Assembly (NCBI GenBank): GCA_045116915.1
Contig: JBGUMQ010000065.1
Coordinates: 1-47,102 of the forward strand
Direction of reading: 5' to 3'
DNA length: 47,102 bases
Origin: UBA9732 sp045116915
Lineage (GTDB): Bacteria; Spirochaetota; Spirochaetia; Sphaerochaetales; Sphaerochaetaceae
The position numbers were made by a program, and so were the translations under genes. Numbering within the stretch: the first letter of the stretch is position 1; each line of letters begins with the position of its first letter. The notes below the pieces were generated by a model. The model did not search any database, had not been told where the DNA came from, and was given only the letters and a program-made list of their open reading frames with translations. Shown here piece by piece: positions 25,276-32,829 of this stretch.

Positions 25276-25727
25276 TACTGGCCCATCCTCTGGATGCTGA
25301 GCTCATCGCCCAGGTCCCCGAGCATGTCCTTGTACTGGATCATCATCTCCTCGTACTTCCTGGCGCTGATGATCTCGACCTTGGACATGGATCCCAGTAT
25401 CACGCATTCCGACTTGGGCTCCAGTCCCGCGAACTCCCTGAGGACCTGCGGGATGCTCAGCCTTCCGGTCTTGTCCAGCTCGACTTCCCTTGCCGGCGAG
25501 ATGACCATCATGTCGATCAGCCTCGCCTTCTTGTTGAAGACGGCCAGAGGTCCGTAGTTGACTTCCCTGTTGAGGGCGTCGAAGTCTTCCTTCGTATAAA
25601 GCCAGAGCGATCCGTCGGTGGACTTGGTGAGCATGAGTCCGGTGCATGATCCGAGCTGCTCCCTGATTCTGGGAGGGATCATGAGTCTGCCTTTCTCATC
25701 GATGGTGTTCCTGTACTCACCTGTCAT
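25275..25727 (-). CDS. mraZ: Transcriptional regulator MraZ
   Basis: This 150-residue protein is made of two tandem SpoVT/AbrB-like swapped-hairpin modules (GEYRNTIDEKGRLMIPPRIRE, and AREVELDKTGRLSIPQVLREFAGL). MraZ binds repeated GTGG boxes ahead of its own gene and controls the division operon. Several such boxes lie upstream here. No regular Shine-Dalgarno sequence precedes the ATG; a GTGGTAA box occupies that place. It is the first gene of the division block, which probably runs on to at least ftsZ-xerD. Confidence 0.95.
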   Translation of the reverse strand: MTGEYRNTIDEKGRLMIPPRIREQLGSCTGLMLTKSTDGSLWLYTKEDFDALNREVNYGPLAVFNKKARLIDMMVISPAREVELDKTGRLSIPQVLREFAGLEPKSECVILGSMSKVEIISARKYEEMMIQYKDMLGDLGDELSIQRMGQ

Positions 25728-25730
25728 TTT

Positions 25731-25737
25731 TTACCAC
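25731..25737 (-). promoter_or_regulatory. Single MraZ-like box at the mraZ start
   Basis: GTGGTAA on the minus strand ends 3 nt before the mraZ ATG, where a ribosome-binding site is expected. Binding by MraZ here could block transcription or initiation directly. Confidence 0.4.
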
Positions 25738-25771
25738 TTCTCTCTCTAAAACGGCTTGTTTTTGGGAAAAC

Positions 25772-25778
25772 TTACCAC
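25772..25778 (-). promoter_or_regulatory. Single MraZ-like box in the mraZ leader
   Basis: Another GTGGTAA on the minus strand, in AAGTGGTAAG context, 45 nt upstream of the mraZ start codon. It has the same heptamer as the distal array. Confidence 0.4.
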
Positions 25779-25882
25779 TTACAAGGAAAAAATAGCCCGT
25801 TTGCGGGAACGCCGCAACCGCAAAAAAGAACAAAAAACAGCGCGTTTCCAGAGAAAAAAGCGTTTTTACTTATCGGAAAAAC

Positions 25883-25900
25883 AGTGTTTAAGTAAACACT
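25883..25900. promoter_or_regulatory. 18-bp palindrome upstream of mraZ
   Basis: AGTGTTTA-AG-TAAACACT has 8-bp perfect arms and a 2-bp centre, the same geometry as the palindrome before gap but a different sequence. It lies between the MraZ-box array and the mraZ leader and could be an operator or overlap the promoter. A weak minus-strand promoter candidate (TTTACT, 16 bp, GATAAG) overlaps it. The rest of the 25738-25880 leader is A/T-rich with a short TTGCGG/CCGCAA stem near 25800-25815. Confidence 0.4.
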
Positions 25901-25920
25901 TAACTGTCATGGCGCATTTA

Positions 25921-25955
25921 CCACAGGATTACCACCGGCTCCCACGATTTACCAC
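25921..25955 (-). promoter_or_regulatory. Four-copy MraZ-box array upstream of mraZ
   Basis: On the minus strand GTGGTAAATC, GTGGGAGCCG, GTGGTAATCCT and GTGGTAA follow each other, so GTGG recurs with spacings of 10, 10 and 11 bp, about one helical turn. This matches the known MraZ operator plan of repeated TGGG/GTGG units about 10 bp apart. The array lies about 195-230 bp before the mraZ start, immediately after the typA terminator. Confidence 0.7.
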
Positions 25956-25963
25956 TTGGACAT

Positions 25964-25995
25964 GAAAAAACCCGGACAGTCGGAACCGTCCGGGT
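25964..25995 (-). terminator. Rho-independent terminator after typA
   Basis: On the minus strand ACCCGGAC (25988-25995) pairs with GTCCGGGT (25970-25977) around a 10-nt loop and is followed by a T-run (TTTTTTC). It separates the folD-typA unit from the mraZ operon. Confidence 0.85.
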
Positions 25996-26019
25996 CTATG
26001 CATCTGCATCGCCGCCTTG

Positions 26020-27855
26020 TCACGTAAGATATTCCGGGATGTATCCCCTGTTCTCCATTATGCGCCTCTTCTGGCTGTCCAGGATCTTCTTGCACATGCG
26101 CACGGCGTGGGGGGTGACCTCCACCAGCTCGTCGTCCTTGATGAACCTGATGGCCTGCTCCAGCGTCAGCTTGGACACCGGTGTCAGCGCCACGGCCTCG
26201 TCATGGCCCGATGCGCGCAGGTTGGTGAGCTTCTTCGTGCGCGTGGGATTCAGAAGGAGGTCGCCCTCCCTGTTGCGCTCTCCCACGACCTCGCCCTCGT
26301 AGACGGGATCGCCGGGAACGATGAAGAAGCGTCCGCGGTCCTCAAGCTCCCAGATGCCGTAAGCCACGGCCTCGCCGGCACGGTCGCAGACAAGCGATCC
26401 CGACGCCCTGTCGGGGAAATCGCCCTTGTACGGCTCGTAGCCTTCAAGCGAGCTGTTCATTATGCCGTAGCCGCGGGTATCGGTCAGGAACTCGTCCCTG
26501 TATCCGATCAGTCCGCGCGACGGGATGTGGAACTCCATCTTCACGCGCCCGTTGTCGCCGTAGACGATGTTGCTCATCATGGCCTTGCGCTGCGACAGCG
26601 CCTGCATGACAGTGCCCGAATACTCCTCCGGACAGTCGATGAGCAGGTACTCCATGGGCTCGGTCTTCCTGCCCTGGGCATCCGTCTTGAAGATGATCCT
26701 AGGTCTTCCGACGCAGAGCTCGAAGCCCTCGCGGCGCATCTGCTCCACGATTATGGCGATCTGGAACTCACCGCGGCCCTTGACAGTGAACGAATCGTCC
26801 GCGTTCTTCTCGACCTGGATCGATACGTTCCTCAGCGCCTCCTTGCCAAGCCTGTCCCAGATCTTGGCCGATGTCAGCAGCTTCCCGTCCCTGCCCGCCA
26901 GCGGCGAGATGTTCTTGGAGAACAGCATGGAGACGGTGGGCTCGTCGACATGGATCCTGGGAAGCGCCTTCGCGTAGTCCTTCGTGCAGATCGTATCGCC
27001 GATGGATACGTTGTCTATTCCCGAGAGGACGACGATGTCGCCCGGCTCCACATGGTCTGCCGGAGTGAAGGTCGGTCCGTTGTAGACCTGCAGCCTGGTG
27101 ACCCTGAGCGGGACGTGATCGCCCTTCTCGTCGATGCACACCAGGGAGTCGTTGACCGATGCTCTGCCGTTGATGATCTTCCCGACCGCCAGGCGGCCAA
27201 GGTAGTCGTTGTACGACAGGTCCGAGACGAGCATCTGGAACGGCTCCTCGTCGTCGTAGGACGGCGACGGCATGAAATCCACCACGGCATCCAGAAGCGG
27301 GTATATGTTCTTCGCCTCCGGGTCGTTCAGCTTGGCCGAGCAGAAACCCGCCCTTCCGTTGGCGTAGAAGACGGGCACCTCCAGAAGGTCCTCGTTGTTG
27401 GAGAGCTCCAGCAGCAGGTCGTAGACCTCGTCCAGTACCTCCTGGGGCCTTGCGTCCTGGCGGTCGATCTTGTTTATGACCACGATCACGGCCAGGTTCT
27501 TCTCAAGCGCCTTCTCCAGGACGAACCTCGTCTGCGGGAGCGGGCCCTCCGCGGCATCGACCAGGAGGATGACACCGTCGACCATGGACAGACCGCGTTC
27601 GACCTCGCCTCCGAAATCGGCGTGGCCCGGAGTGTCTATGATGTTTATCTTCTTTCCCTTCCATCTGATGGCGCAGTTCTTGGCATTGATCGTGATGCCC
27701 CTCTCGCGCTCTATCGCTCCGCTGTCCATGATGCGGTCGGTGTCGTCCGAGTCCACACCGCTCTGGCGGAAAAGAGCATCGACCAGGGTCGTCTTGCCGT
27801 GGTCGACATGCGCTATGATGGCGATATTCCTTATATTATCGTTGTGCTGTACCAT
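26020..27855 (-). CDS. typA: Ribosome-associated GTPase TypA/BipA
   Basis: The protein has 611 residues, full length. G1 is AHVDHGKTT, the G2 region is ERERGITI, G3 is DTPGHADFGG and G4 is NKIDR. Elongation-factor-like domains II, III and V and a basic C-terminal domain follow. BipA acts in 50S assembly and in stress or cold adaptation. The ATG at 27853-27855 gives the usual start, but no ribosome-binding site precedes it (CTCTTTGGATT), and a candidate promoter ends 11 nt upstream. It closes the folD-miaB-sirtuin-typA row. Confidence 0.97.
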   Translation of the reverse strand: MVQHNDNIRNIAIIAHVDHGKTTLVDALFRQSGVDSDDTDRIMDSGAIERERGITINAKNCAIRWKGKKINIIDTPGHADFGGEVERGLSMVDGVILLVDAAEGPLPQTRFVLEKALEKNLAVIVVINKIDRQDARPQEVLDEVYDLLLELSNNEDLLEVPVFYANGRAGFCSAKLNDPEAKNIYPLLDAVVDFMPSPSYDDEEPFQMLVSDLSYNDYLGRLAVGKIINGRASVNDSLVCIDEKGDHVPLRVTRLQVYNGPTFTPADHVEPGDIVVLSGIDNVSIGDTICTKDYAKALPRIHVDEPTVSMLFSKNISPLAGRDGKLLTSAKIWDRLGKEALRNVSIQVEKNADDSFTVKGRGEFQIAIIVEQMRREGFELCVGRPRIIFKTDAQGRKTEPMEYLLIDCPEEYSGTVMQALSQRKAMMSNIVYGDNGRVKMEFHIPSRGLIGYRDEFLTDTRGYGIMNSSLEGYEPYKGDFPDRASGSLVCDRAGEAVAYGIWELEDRGRFFIVPGDPVYEGEVVGERNREGDLLLNPTRTKKLTNLRASGHDEAVALTPVSKLTLEQAIRFIKDDELVEVTPHAVRMCKKILDSQKRRIMENRGYIPEYLT

Positions 27856-27866
27856 AATCCAAAGAG

Positions 27867-27895
27867 AAAATACTAGGTTACGGGCGATTGTTCAA
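27867..27895 (-). promoter_or_regulatory. Candidate typA promoter giving a near-leaderless mRNA
   Basis: On the minus strand TTGAAC (27890-27895) and TATTTT (27867-27872) are exactly 17 bp apart, each with four of six consensus matches. The -10 ends 11 nt before the ATG, so the leader would be only about 4-5 nt. Confidence 0.4.
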
Positions 27896-27909
27896 TACGT
27901 TTTAACCCA

Positions 27910-28710
27910 TTACCTGCCGTCAAGATACGAATCCAGGGCCTCGAACGTCTGTTTCAGGTCCCTGAACAGCAGCGTGGCGCTGCCGTCCTGCGGTGTCGGC
28001 TGTGCGTTCACTATCACGATGTCCGCCCCGTTGCGCCTTGCCAGTATCGGCAGCGACGCCGCCGGCTGCACTGTCAGCGACGATCCGAGCACCAGGCACA
28101 GGTCCGACCTCGAGAAGTCCTCCCATGCGCGGTTGAGCACGCTTTCGTTCAGGCTCTCCTCGTAGAAGATGATGTCCGGCTTGATGACCCCTCCGCACTT
28201 CCTGCACAGCGGGACCTCGTCGCGCAGCACTATCGGCGCGATCTCCTTATAGCCGTAGCGCGACCCGCACCTGGTGCAGTGGTGGTACTGCGGGCTCCCG
28301 TGGACCTCGTACACGCTGGGCGAACCCGCCTTCTGGTGCAGCATGTCGATGTTCTGCGTGTACACCGCATCCAGCAGCCCCTTGTGCTGCATCTTGGCCA
28401 GCGTCAGGTGGACTATGTTCGGCTCGTAGTCCTCCAGCCTGTACCACACGTCCTTGGCCCACTTGTAGAATATCCCCGGCTCACGTCGGAAGAACGTCAT
28501 GGATATGATCTCCTCCACGTCCATGCCCTGCCACGGGTCGTTGTACACGCCGTGCTTCCCCCTGAAATCCGGGATCCCGCTCAAGGTCGATACCCCGGCG
28601 CCTGTGAAAACCGTCATGCGGTGGCTCTTCCCGATGAGCTTCACCAGCTCGGCGAACTTCCTGTCGAAGACTTCCCTTTCCTCTGCATAGCTGTCGTTGA
28701 AAACCGGCAT
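27910..28710 (-). CDS. Sirtuin, NAD-dependent protein deacylase
   Basis: This 266-residue protein removes acyl groups from lysine using NAD. The NAD-binding motifs are present: FTGAGVSTLSGIPDFRG and YTQNIDMLHQKAG. The catalytic His lies in YEVHGS, and the zinc-binding cysteines lie in HHCTRCGS and CRKCGG. LVLGSSLTVQPAASLP completes the Rossmann fold. A GGAGGGG site precedes the start. It lies between miaB and typA with gaps of 70 and 54 bp. Substrates are unknown; metabolic enzymes are typical targets of bacterial sirtuins. Confidence 0.94.
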   Translation of the reverse strand: MPVFNDSYAEEREVFDRKFAELVKLIGKSHRMTVFTGAGVSTLSGIPDFRGKHGVYNDPWQGMDVEEIISMTFFRREPGIFYKWAKDVWYRLEDYEPNIVHLTLAKMQHKGLLDAVYTQNIDMLHQKAGSPSVYEVHGSPQYHHCTRCGSRYGYKEIAPIVLRDEVPLCRKCGGVIKPDIIFYEESLNESVLNRAWEDFSRSDLCLVLGSSLTVQPAASLPILARRNGADIVIVNAQPTPQDGSATLLFRDLKQTFEALDSYLDGR

Positions 28711-28780
28711 ATCACCCCTCCGATTCAGACTTCTTCTGCGCTTTTGTCGCCCTTGTTGCCCTTCTGAGCATTCCTGCCCG

Positions 28781-30088
28781 TTACAGAACCTGCTTCCCTA
28801 TATACGTGTTACCGTTCAGCATCCTGAACTCCACCTCCACCATGTCGCCCGGCTTCACATCCTGTCCCGTCAGCACATCGAACGCCACCATCTCGGAATG
28901 CTCGTTGCGACCCAGCATCTGGCTGGCGTTGTCCCTGGACACCTGCGTCACCAGGACGGTCTGGACACCGTTGGCCCTTGTGGCCTTGATCCTGGCCGCG
29001 TTCTCAAGCTGCCAGTCGATCAGCCTCTGCAGCCTCTTCTGCTTCTCGTCCTCCGGAATCTGCCCTTCCATTGAGCACGCCCTCGTTCCCTCGCGGGGAT
29101 TCCAGTAGTACATGTAGGCCTCTATGTAGCCCACCTCCCTCATGGCGGAAATCGTCTCCTGGAATTCCTCCTCCGTCTCGCCGGGGAAACCCACCATGAC
29201 ATCCACGGCGAATGTCATCTCCGGTATGCGCGTGCGTATCTTGTCGATCAGCGCAAGGTAACCCTCACGTGTATAGCGCCTGTTCATCAAGCCAAGGATC
29301 CTGGTGCTTCCGCTCTGCATTGGCACATGCAGATGCTTGGCGACACGTTCCTCCCTTGCTATCACCTCTATCAGGTCGTCCGAGAAATCCTTCGGATGCG
29401 GGCTTTCGAAGCGTATCCACCTCACGTTGTCGCAGACGGAGCAGACCTTCTCCAGCAGACGCGGGAAGTCGCATCCGTCGTAGGAATAGGAATTCACGTT
29501 CTGGCCCAGCAGAGTGATCTCGCGCACACCCTTGGAATCCAGGAACCTGACCTCCTCCAGTATCTGTTCAGGAGAACGTGAGACCTCCCTTCCGCGGACA
29601 TACGGGACGATGCAGTAGGAGCAGAAGTTGTTGCACCCGTTCATGATGGGCACGTACGAGGAGAAGTCTCCTTCCTTGTAGTAACTCTGCGTGAACGTGT
29701 ACCTGTCGCTCTCCGAACCCGTCCTGTCCGCCACACCGGCGATCTCCAGGATCCTGAGTTTGGAGTTGTTGCCGACCACATGGTCGATTTGCGGCGCCGT
29801 CTTCTTCAGCTCCGCCTCTATCCTGTCGGCCATGCATCCGGTCAGAACCAGCGTGGTCCTCTTTCCGGCCTCGGCCCGTTTCGCCTTGATGTACTTGTAT
29901 GCACCCAGCCTGCCCCAGATCCTGTTCTCCGCGCTCTTGCGGACAGAACACGTGTTGATCACGACAAGATCCGCATCCTCCGGAGCGGACGCCGCCTTCC
30001 AGCCCGCGGCAAGCAGAAGCGATTCCAGTGCGTTCGATTCGGCCACATTCATCTGGCAGCCGTATGTCTCGATATAGAATTCACCCAT
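28781..30088 (-). CDS. miaB: tRNA-2-methylthio-N6-dimethylallyladenosine synthase MiaB
   Basis: This 435-residue radical-SAM methylthiotransferase modifies A37 of tRNAs that read U-starting codons. It has an N-terminal UPF0004 domain (YIETYGCQMNVAES, with cysteines for the auxiliary cluster, NTCSVRKSAENR and TGCMADR). The radical-SAM motif is CNNFCSYC (Cys-x3-Cys-x2-Cys). A C-terminal TRAM domain ends at GNTYIGKQVL. The ATG overlaps the folD stop by one base (TGATG). Confidence 0.95.
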   Translation of the reverse strand: MGEFYIETYGCQMNVAESNALESLLLAAGWKAASAPEDADLVVINTCSVRKSAENRIWGRLGAYKYIKAKRAEAGKRTTLVLTGCMADRIEAELKKTAPQIDHVVGNNSKLRILEIAGVADRTGSESDRYTFTQSYYKEGDFSSYVPIMNGCNNFCSYCIVPYVRGREVSRSPEQILEEVRFLDSKGVREITLLGQNVNSYSYDGCDFPRLLEKVCSVCDNVRWIRFESPHPKDFSDDLIEVIAREERVAKHLHVPMQSGSTRILGLMNRRYTREGYLALIDKIRTRIPEMTFAVDVMVGFPGETEEEFQETISAMREVGYIEAYMYYWNPREGTRACSMEGQIPEDEKQKRLQRLIDWQLENAARIKATRANGVQTVLVTQVSRDNASQMLGRNEHSEMVAFDVLTGQDVKPGDMVEVEFRMLNGNTYIGKQVL

Positions 30089-30978
30089 CAGTCAAGATCC
30101 TCCGGTTCGATGCCTTCCCTGCGGCATGCGGCGGTCAGCGTGTTCTCCATCAGCATGGCGATCGTCATTGGGCCCACACCTCCCGGAACAGGTGTTATCG
30201 CCGAGCATTTGGGCGCCACTGCATCGAAATCGACATCGCCCTTCAAAGAGAATCCCGACTTCTTATTGCTGTCCGGGACACGGTTTATGCCCACGTCTAT
30301 GACCACTGCGCCATCGCCCACCATGTCCGCCGTCAGGACATCCGGATGCCCTACAGCGGCTATGATGATGTCGGATGCCCTTGTGACCGCCGCCACGTCG
30401 GGGGTCTTCGTGTGGACCACCGTCACCGTCGCGTCGCGGCCCTTCTGCATCAGAAGCGCGGCCATCGGTTTGCCCACTATGTTGCTGCGTCCCATTATGC
30501 ACACGCTCTTTCCGCGCGTCTCTATGCCGTAATGGTCCAGGATGCGCATTATCCCGCTGGGCGTGCATGCCACAAGCGTCTTCTGACCCAGCAGGAGCTT
30601 GCCTATGTTCTGTGGATGGAAGCCGTCGACATCCTTCTGCGGAAGGATGGCCTCCGTGACCGCCAGTTCATCGATATCCTTCGGAAGCGGCATCTGAACC
30701 AGGATCCCGTCCACCGCCGGGTCCGCGTTGAGTTCCTCAATGCACCCGAGCAGCCGCTGCTGGCCGACATCGGAATCGAAACAGATGTCCAGATGGGCCA
30801 TGCCCAGTTCATCGCAGGCCTTCTTCTTGTTCCTGACATAGGTCTGGCTGGCCGGATTGTCCCCTACCAGGACAACCGCGAGGCACGGCTTGCGGGAGAA
30901 CCTTCTCCCGAATTCCGAGCAGCGCGCCGCCGTCTGCGACCTGACGATTTCACTGAGTTCCTTTCCCGACAGAATCAT
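30088..30978 (-). CDS. folD: Methylenetetrahydrofolate dehydrogenase/cyclohydrolase FolD
   Basis: This 296-residue bifunctional enzyme interconverts 5,10-methylene-, methenyl- and 10-formyl-tetrahydrofolate with NADP. The catalytic Lys region (ASQTYVRNKKKACDELG), the VDGILVQMPLP loop, the substrate segment KDVDGFHPQN, the Rossmann turn MGRSNIVGKPMA and PVPGGVGPMT near the end are intact. The start at 30976-30978 has GGAGG; an extension to 31020 would run through the tandem repeats of the leader. It is first in folD-miaB-sirtuin. Confidence 0.96.
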   Translation of the reverse strand: MILSGKELSEIVRSQTAARCSEFGRRFSRKPCLAVVLVGDNPASQTYVRNKKKACDELGMAHLDICFDSDVGQQRLLGCIEELNADPAVDGILVQMPLPKDIDELAVTEAILPQKDVDGFHPQNIGKLLLGQKTLVACTPSGIMRILDHYGIETRGKSVCIMGRSNIVGKPMAALLMQKGRDATVTVVHTKTPDVAAVTRASDIIIAAVGHPDVLTADMVGDGAVVIDVGINRVPDSNKKSGFSLKGDVDFDAVAPKCSAITPVPGGVGPMTIAMLMENTLTAACRREGIEPEDLD

Positions 30979-30984
30979 GGACAC

Positions 30985-31036
30985 CTCCGACCAGATATCA
31001 CGACCATGGTTCACGACCATGCATCACGTCCATATA
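30985..31036. repeat. 13-bp tandem repeats in the folD leader
   Basis: Three 13-bp units start TCACGACCATGGT (30998), TCACGACCATGCA (31011) and TCACGTCCATATA (31024). A fourth, weaker copy (30985-30997, sharing CGACCA) overlaps the folD ribosome-binding site. On the minus strand the core reads ATGGTCGTGA. The regular period resembles an iterated protein-binding site. Confidence 0.6.
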
Positions 31037-31088
31037 TTAACCAAATAAGTAACAAATTGCCATAAATGTGTGTTTTTCGTTTGTCGTA

Positions 31089-31117
31089 TTCAACAATTGA
31101 ATGTAACTTGTTATCAT
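31089..31117 (+). promoter_or_regulatory. Candidate promoter for the outer-membrane protein gene
   Basis: TATCAT (31112-31117, five of six) lies 17 bp after TTCAAC (31089-31094, weak). The -35 overlaps a small palindrome, ATTCAA-CAA-TTGAAT (31088-31102). The leader would be about 30 nt and holds the AAGGAG site. Confidence 0.35.
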
Positions 31118-31154
31118 TGTCCACGACAAGCAATCCAAATTGCAAGGAGCACGC

Positions 31155-31760
31155 ATGAAGAAACCGATCATACTGGCAATAGTCATGGTTCTGATCCTGA
31201 TTGCCGCCGCACCGGTATTCGCACGGTCAACATATTACTTCGCGGGGGACACGATGTTCTCCATCAGGGCCGGAGTGGATTTCCCGGCATTCATCTCATT
31301 CTACAAGGATGCCGACAGAGGCACCGTCGCATTCGGAGACACTCACATCAAGCTCGGCGGAACCGCTTCGCTGGCCTATCAGGGCTTCATCACCGAGGAC
31401 CTGGCCATCGGCGGCGAGCTCGGCTACATGTTCAACTACTCGCGCAGCGGACTCCTGCTGACAACGGTCCCCATCATGGCCAAGCTCTCCTACTTCCCCG
31501 TCCAGACAGGAAAATTCGACCTGGCACTGGGGCTTAATGTCGGCGGAGCTTTTGTAAGGTACAACGAGGGCAAGTACTTCGCACCTGCGGCATCGGTCAC
31601 GGTCAACCCCACGTACTACATCAACGACAACTGGGGAATCGGAATCGAGACCGGACTCCTTCTGACACTGGAGTCCTATGGAAACAAGAACGCCAAGAGC
31701 AAGGCAAGCGCACTGGCAGGACTCATGCCCGCCGTGCTCACACTCTCATACAGGCACTGA
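31155..31760 (+). CDS. Small outer-membrane beta-barrel protein
   Basis: This 201-residue protein has a signal peptide (KKPIILAIVMVLILIAAAPVFA, cleavage near residue 23). Alternating amphipathic strands follow: TMFSIRAGVDFPAFISFY, GGTASLAYQGFITEDLAIGGELGYMF, LALGLNVGGAFVRY, and a closing strand ending LTLSYRH with His last. This is the pattern of eight-stranded OmpA/OmpW-like barrels. The precise family is not recognised. The ATG at 31155 follows AAGGAG by 5 nt. It is followed after 10 bp by a lipoprotein gene, so the two are probably co-expressed envelope proteins. Confidence 0.7.
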   Translation: MKKPIILAIVMVLILIAAAPVFARSTYYFAGDTMFSIRAGVDFPAFISFYKDADRGTVAFGDTHIKLGGTASLAYQGFITEDLAIGGELGYMFNYSRSGLLLTTVPIMAKLSYFPVQTGKFDLALGLNVGGAFVRYNEGKYFAPAASVTVNPTYYINDNWGIGIETGLLLTLESYGNKNAKSKASALAGLMPAVLTLSYRH

Positions 31761-31770
31761 GGAGGTCGGA

Positions 31771-32811
31771 ATGAAGAAAGTCATAATCATCGCAATCGCA
31801 GTCATGGCGGTCCTCCTCGCCTCATGCAACATCGATGCCACGGACGGCATCTACTCCGAGGCCGCATCATCCACCGAAAGCACGGCCGTCACGCTGCGCA
31901 CCTATCTCGGGCAGGACAATACCGGACGCTACTACTACCTCACGGATGAGGGCATCTTCCTCATCGGCAGTACCGACGTCCTCTTCGCAAACACCAATGA
32001 CAGCATCATCAGGGCGGCAAGCCTGCTGGACGACGGATCTCTCCTGATCCTGCGCCAGGGCACGGACATCACCAAGGGTTCCACGCTCACATACCACGGA
32101 TTCGGCAGCGCCACCTACAAGACAGGCACCGTCATCGAGGGCAACTACTCCGGACTTCTCACCAACGGACTGTTCTACAATTCCATCGGTGTGTACAAGT
32201 ACTCCGGATCGGGTTCACAGGCCACCGCACTCGAAGGTCTTTCGGAGCTTTCGGATGTCATGGCGGTCGTCACCGGCGACTATGCGTTCTTCCAGGTGAA
32301 GAACTCGAATGGCGACTACCGCGCGTTCGTAGCGGACTCCGACGGCGATGTGAAGGCCAGCGGCCTTCCCTGCACAGCCCTCGAGAACCCCACGCTCGTG
32401 GGAGGATTCCAGGCCGTGGACGACCAGGACTTCCTTGTCCTGTACAGGAAGAAGACCGATTCGAAGCTCGGGGTCTACAAGATGACGAATGCGGGCGTCG
32501 ATGTCGAGGCTTCGCTCACTCCCGATTTCACAGGAACCGAGGCCACGTCGTTCCTCTATGACGGCTATGTCTACGTCAAGGACACCAACTCGTTCAAGAA
32601 GTTCAAGGCCGATGCCTCGGAGGATGCCGAGCAGGTCACAACCGGTTTCGCGGCCAACCTCAGGACAGCCGAGATCACAAACATACTTCCCGCTAAGGAT
32701 TCCAGCGGCCAGTTGATCGAAGGCGTCTTCATCGCCGGAACCAAATCCAGCATGCTCTACAGGATAGACATGGTCGCCAATGAGTCGACCCAGATCAGGA
32801 ACTCCAACTGA
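31771..32811 (+). CDS. Lipoprotein of unknown function
   Basis: The protein has 346 residues. A signal peptide ends in a lipobox, LLASC, with the lipidated Cys at residue 19. The rest is rich in Ser, Thr, Asp and Gly. Short beta-hairpin-like units resemble propeller blades (RYYYLTDEGIFLIGSTDVLFA, DDGSLLILRQGTD, GVYKYSGSGS, DDQDFLVLYRKK, SFLYDGYVYVKDTNSF). No catalytic motif was recognised. GGAGG lies 5 nt before the start. It probably sits at the periplasmic face of a membrane and may work with the beta-barrel protein encoded 10 bp upstream. Confidence 0.75.
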   Translation: MKKVIIIAIAVMAVLLASCNIDATDGIYSEAASSTESTAVTLRTYLGQDNTGRYYYLTDEGIFLIGSTDVLFANTNDSIIRAASLLDDGSLLILRQGTDITKGSTLTYHGFGSATYKTGTVIEGNYSGLLTNGLFYNSIGVYKYSGSGSQATALEGLSELSDVMAVVTGDYAFFQVKNSNGDYRAFVADSDGDVKASGLPCTALENPTLVGGFQAVDDQDFLVLYRKKTDSKLGVYKMTNAGVDVEASLTPDFTGTEATSFLYDGYVYVKDTNSFKKFKADASEDAEQVTTGFAANLRTAEITNILPAKDSSGQLIEGVFIAGTKSSMLYRIDMVANESTQIRNSN

Positions 32812-32829
32812 TATAATAATTTACTTGAT

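Noticed and set aside
25756..25965. A 69-codon Lys/Arg-rich plus-strand frame in the mraZ upstream region
   Set aside because: It lies over the operator array and palindrome, has no ribosome-binding site, and its basic composition comes from A-rich DNA.
26017..27876. A 619-codon plus-strand open frame opposite the whole of typA
   Set aside because: It is the mirror of a strong GTPase gene with GC-biased third positions; composition is unlike a protein (runs of Val, Asp, Arg, Leu), with no motif and no ribosome-binding site.
32812..32829. A terminator between the lipoprotein gene and the LysM gene
   Set aside because: The 18 bp are A/T-rich but form no stem; I see no terminator there.
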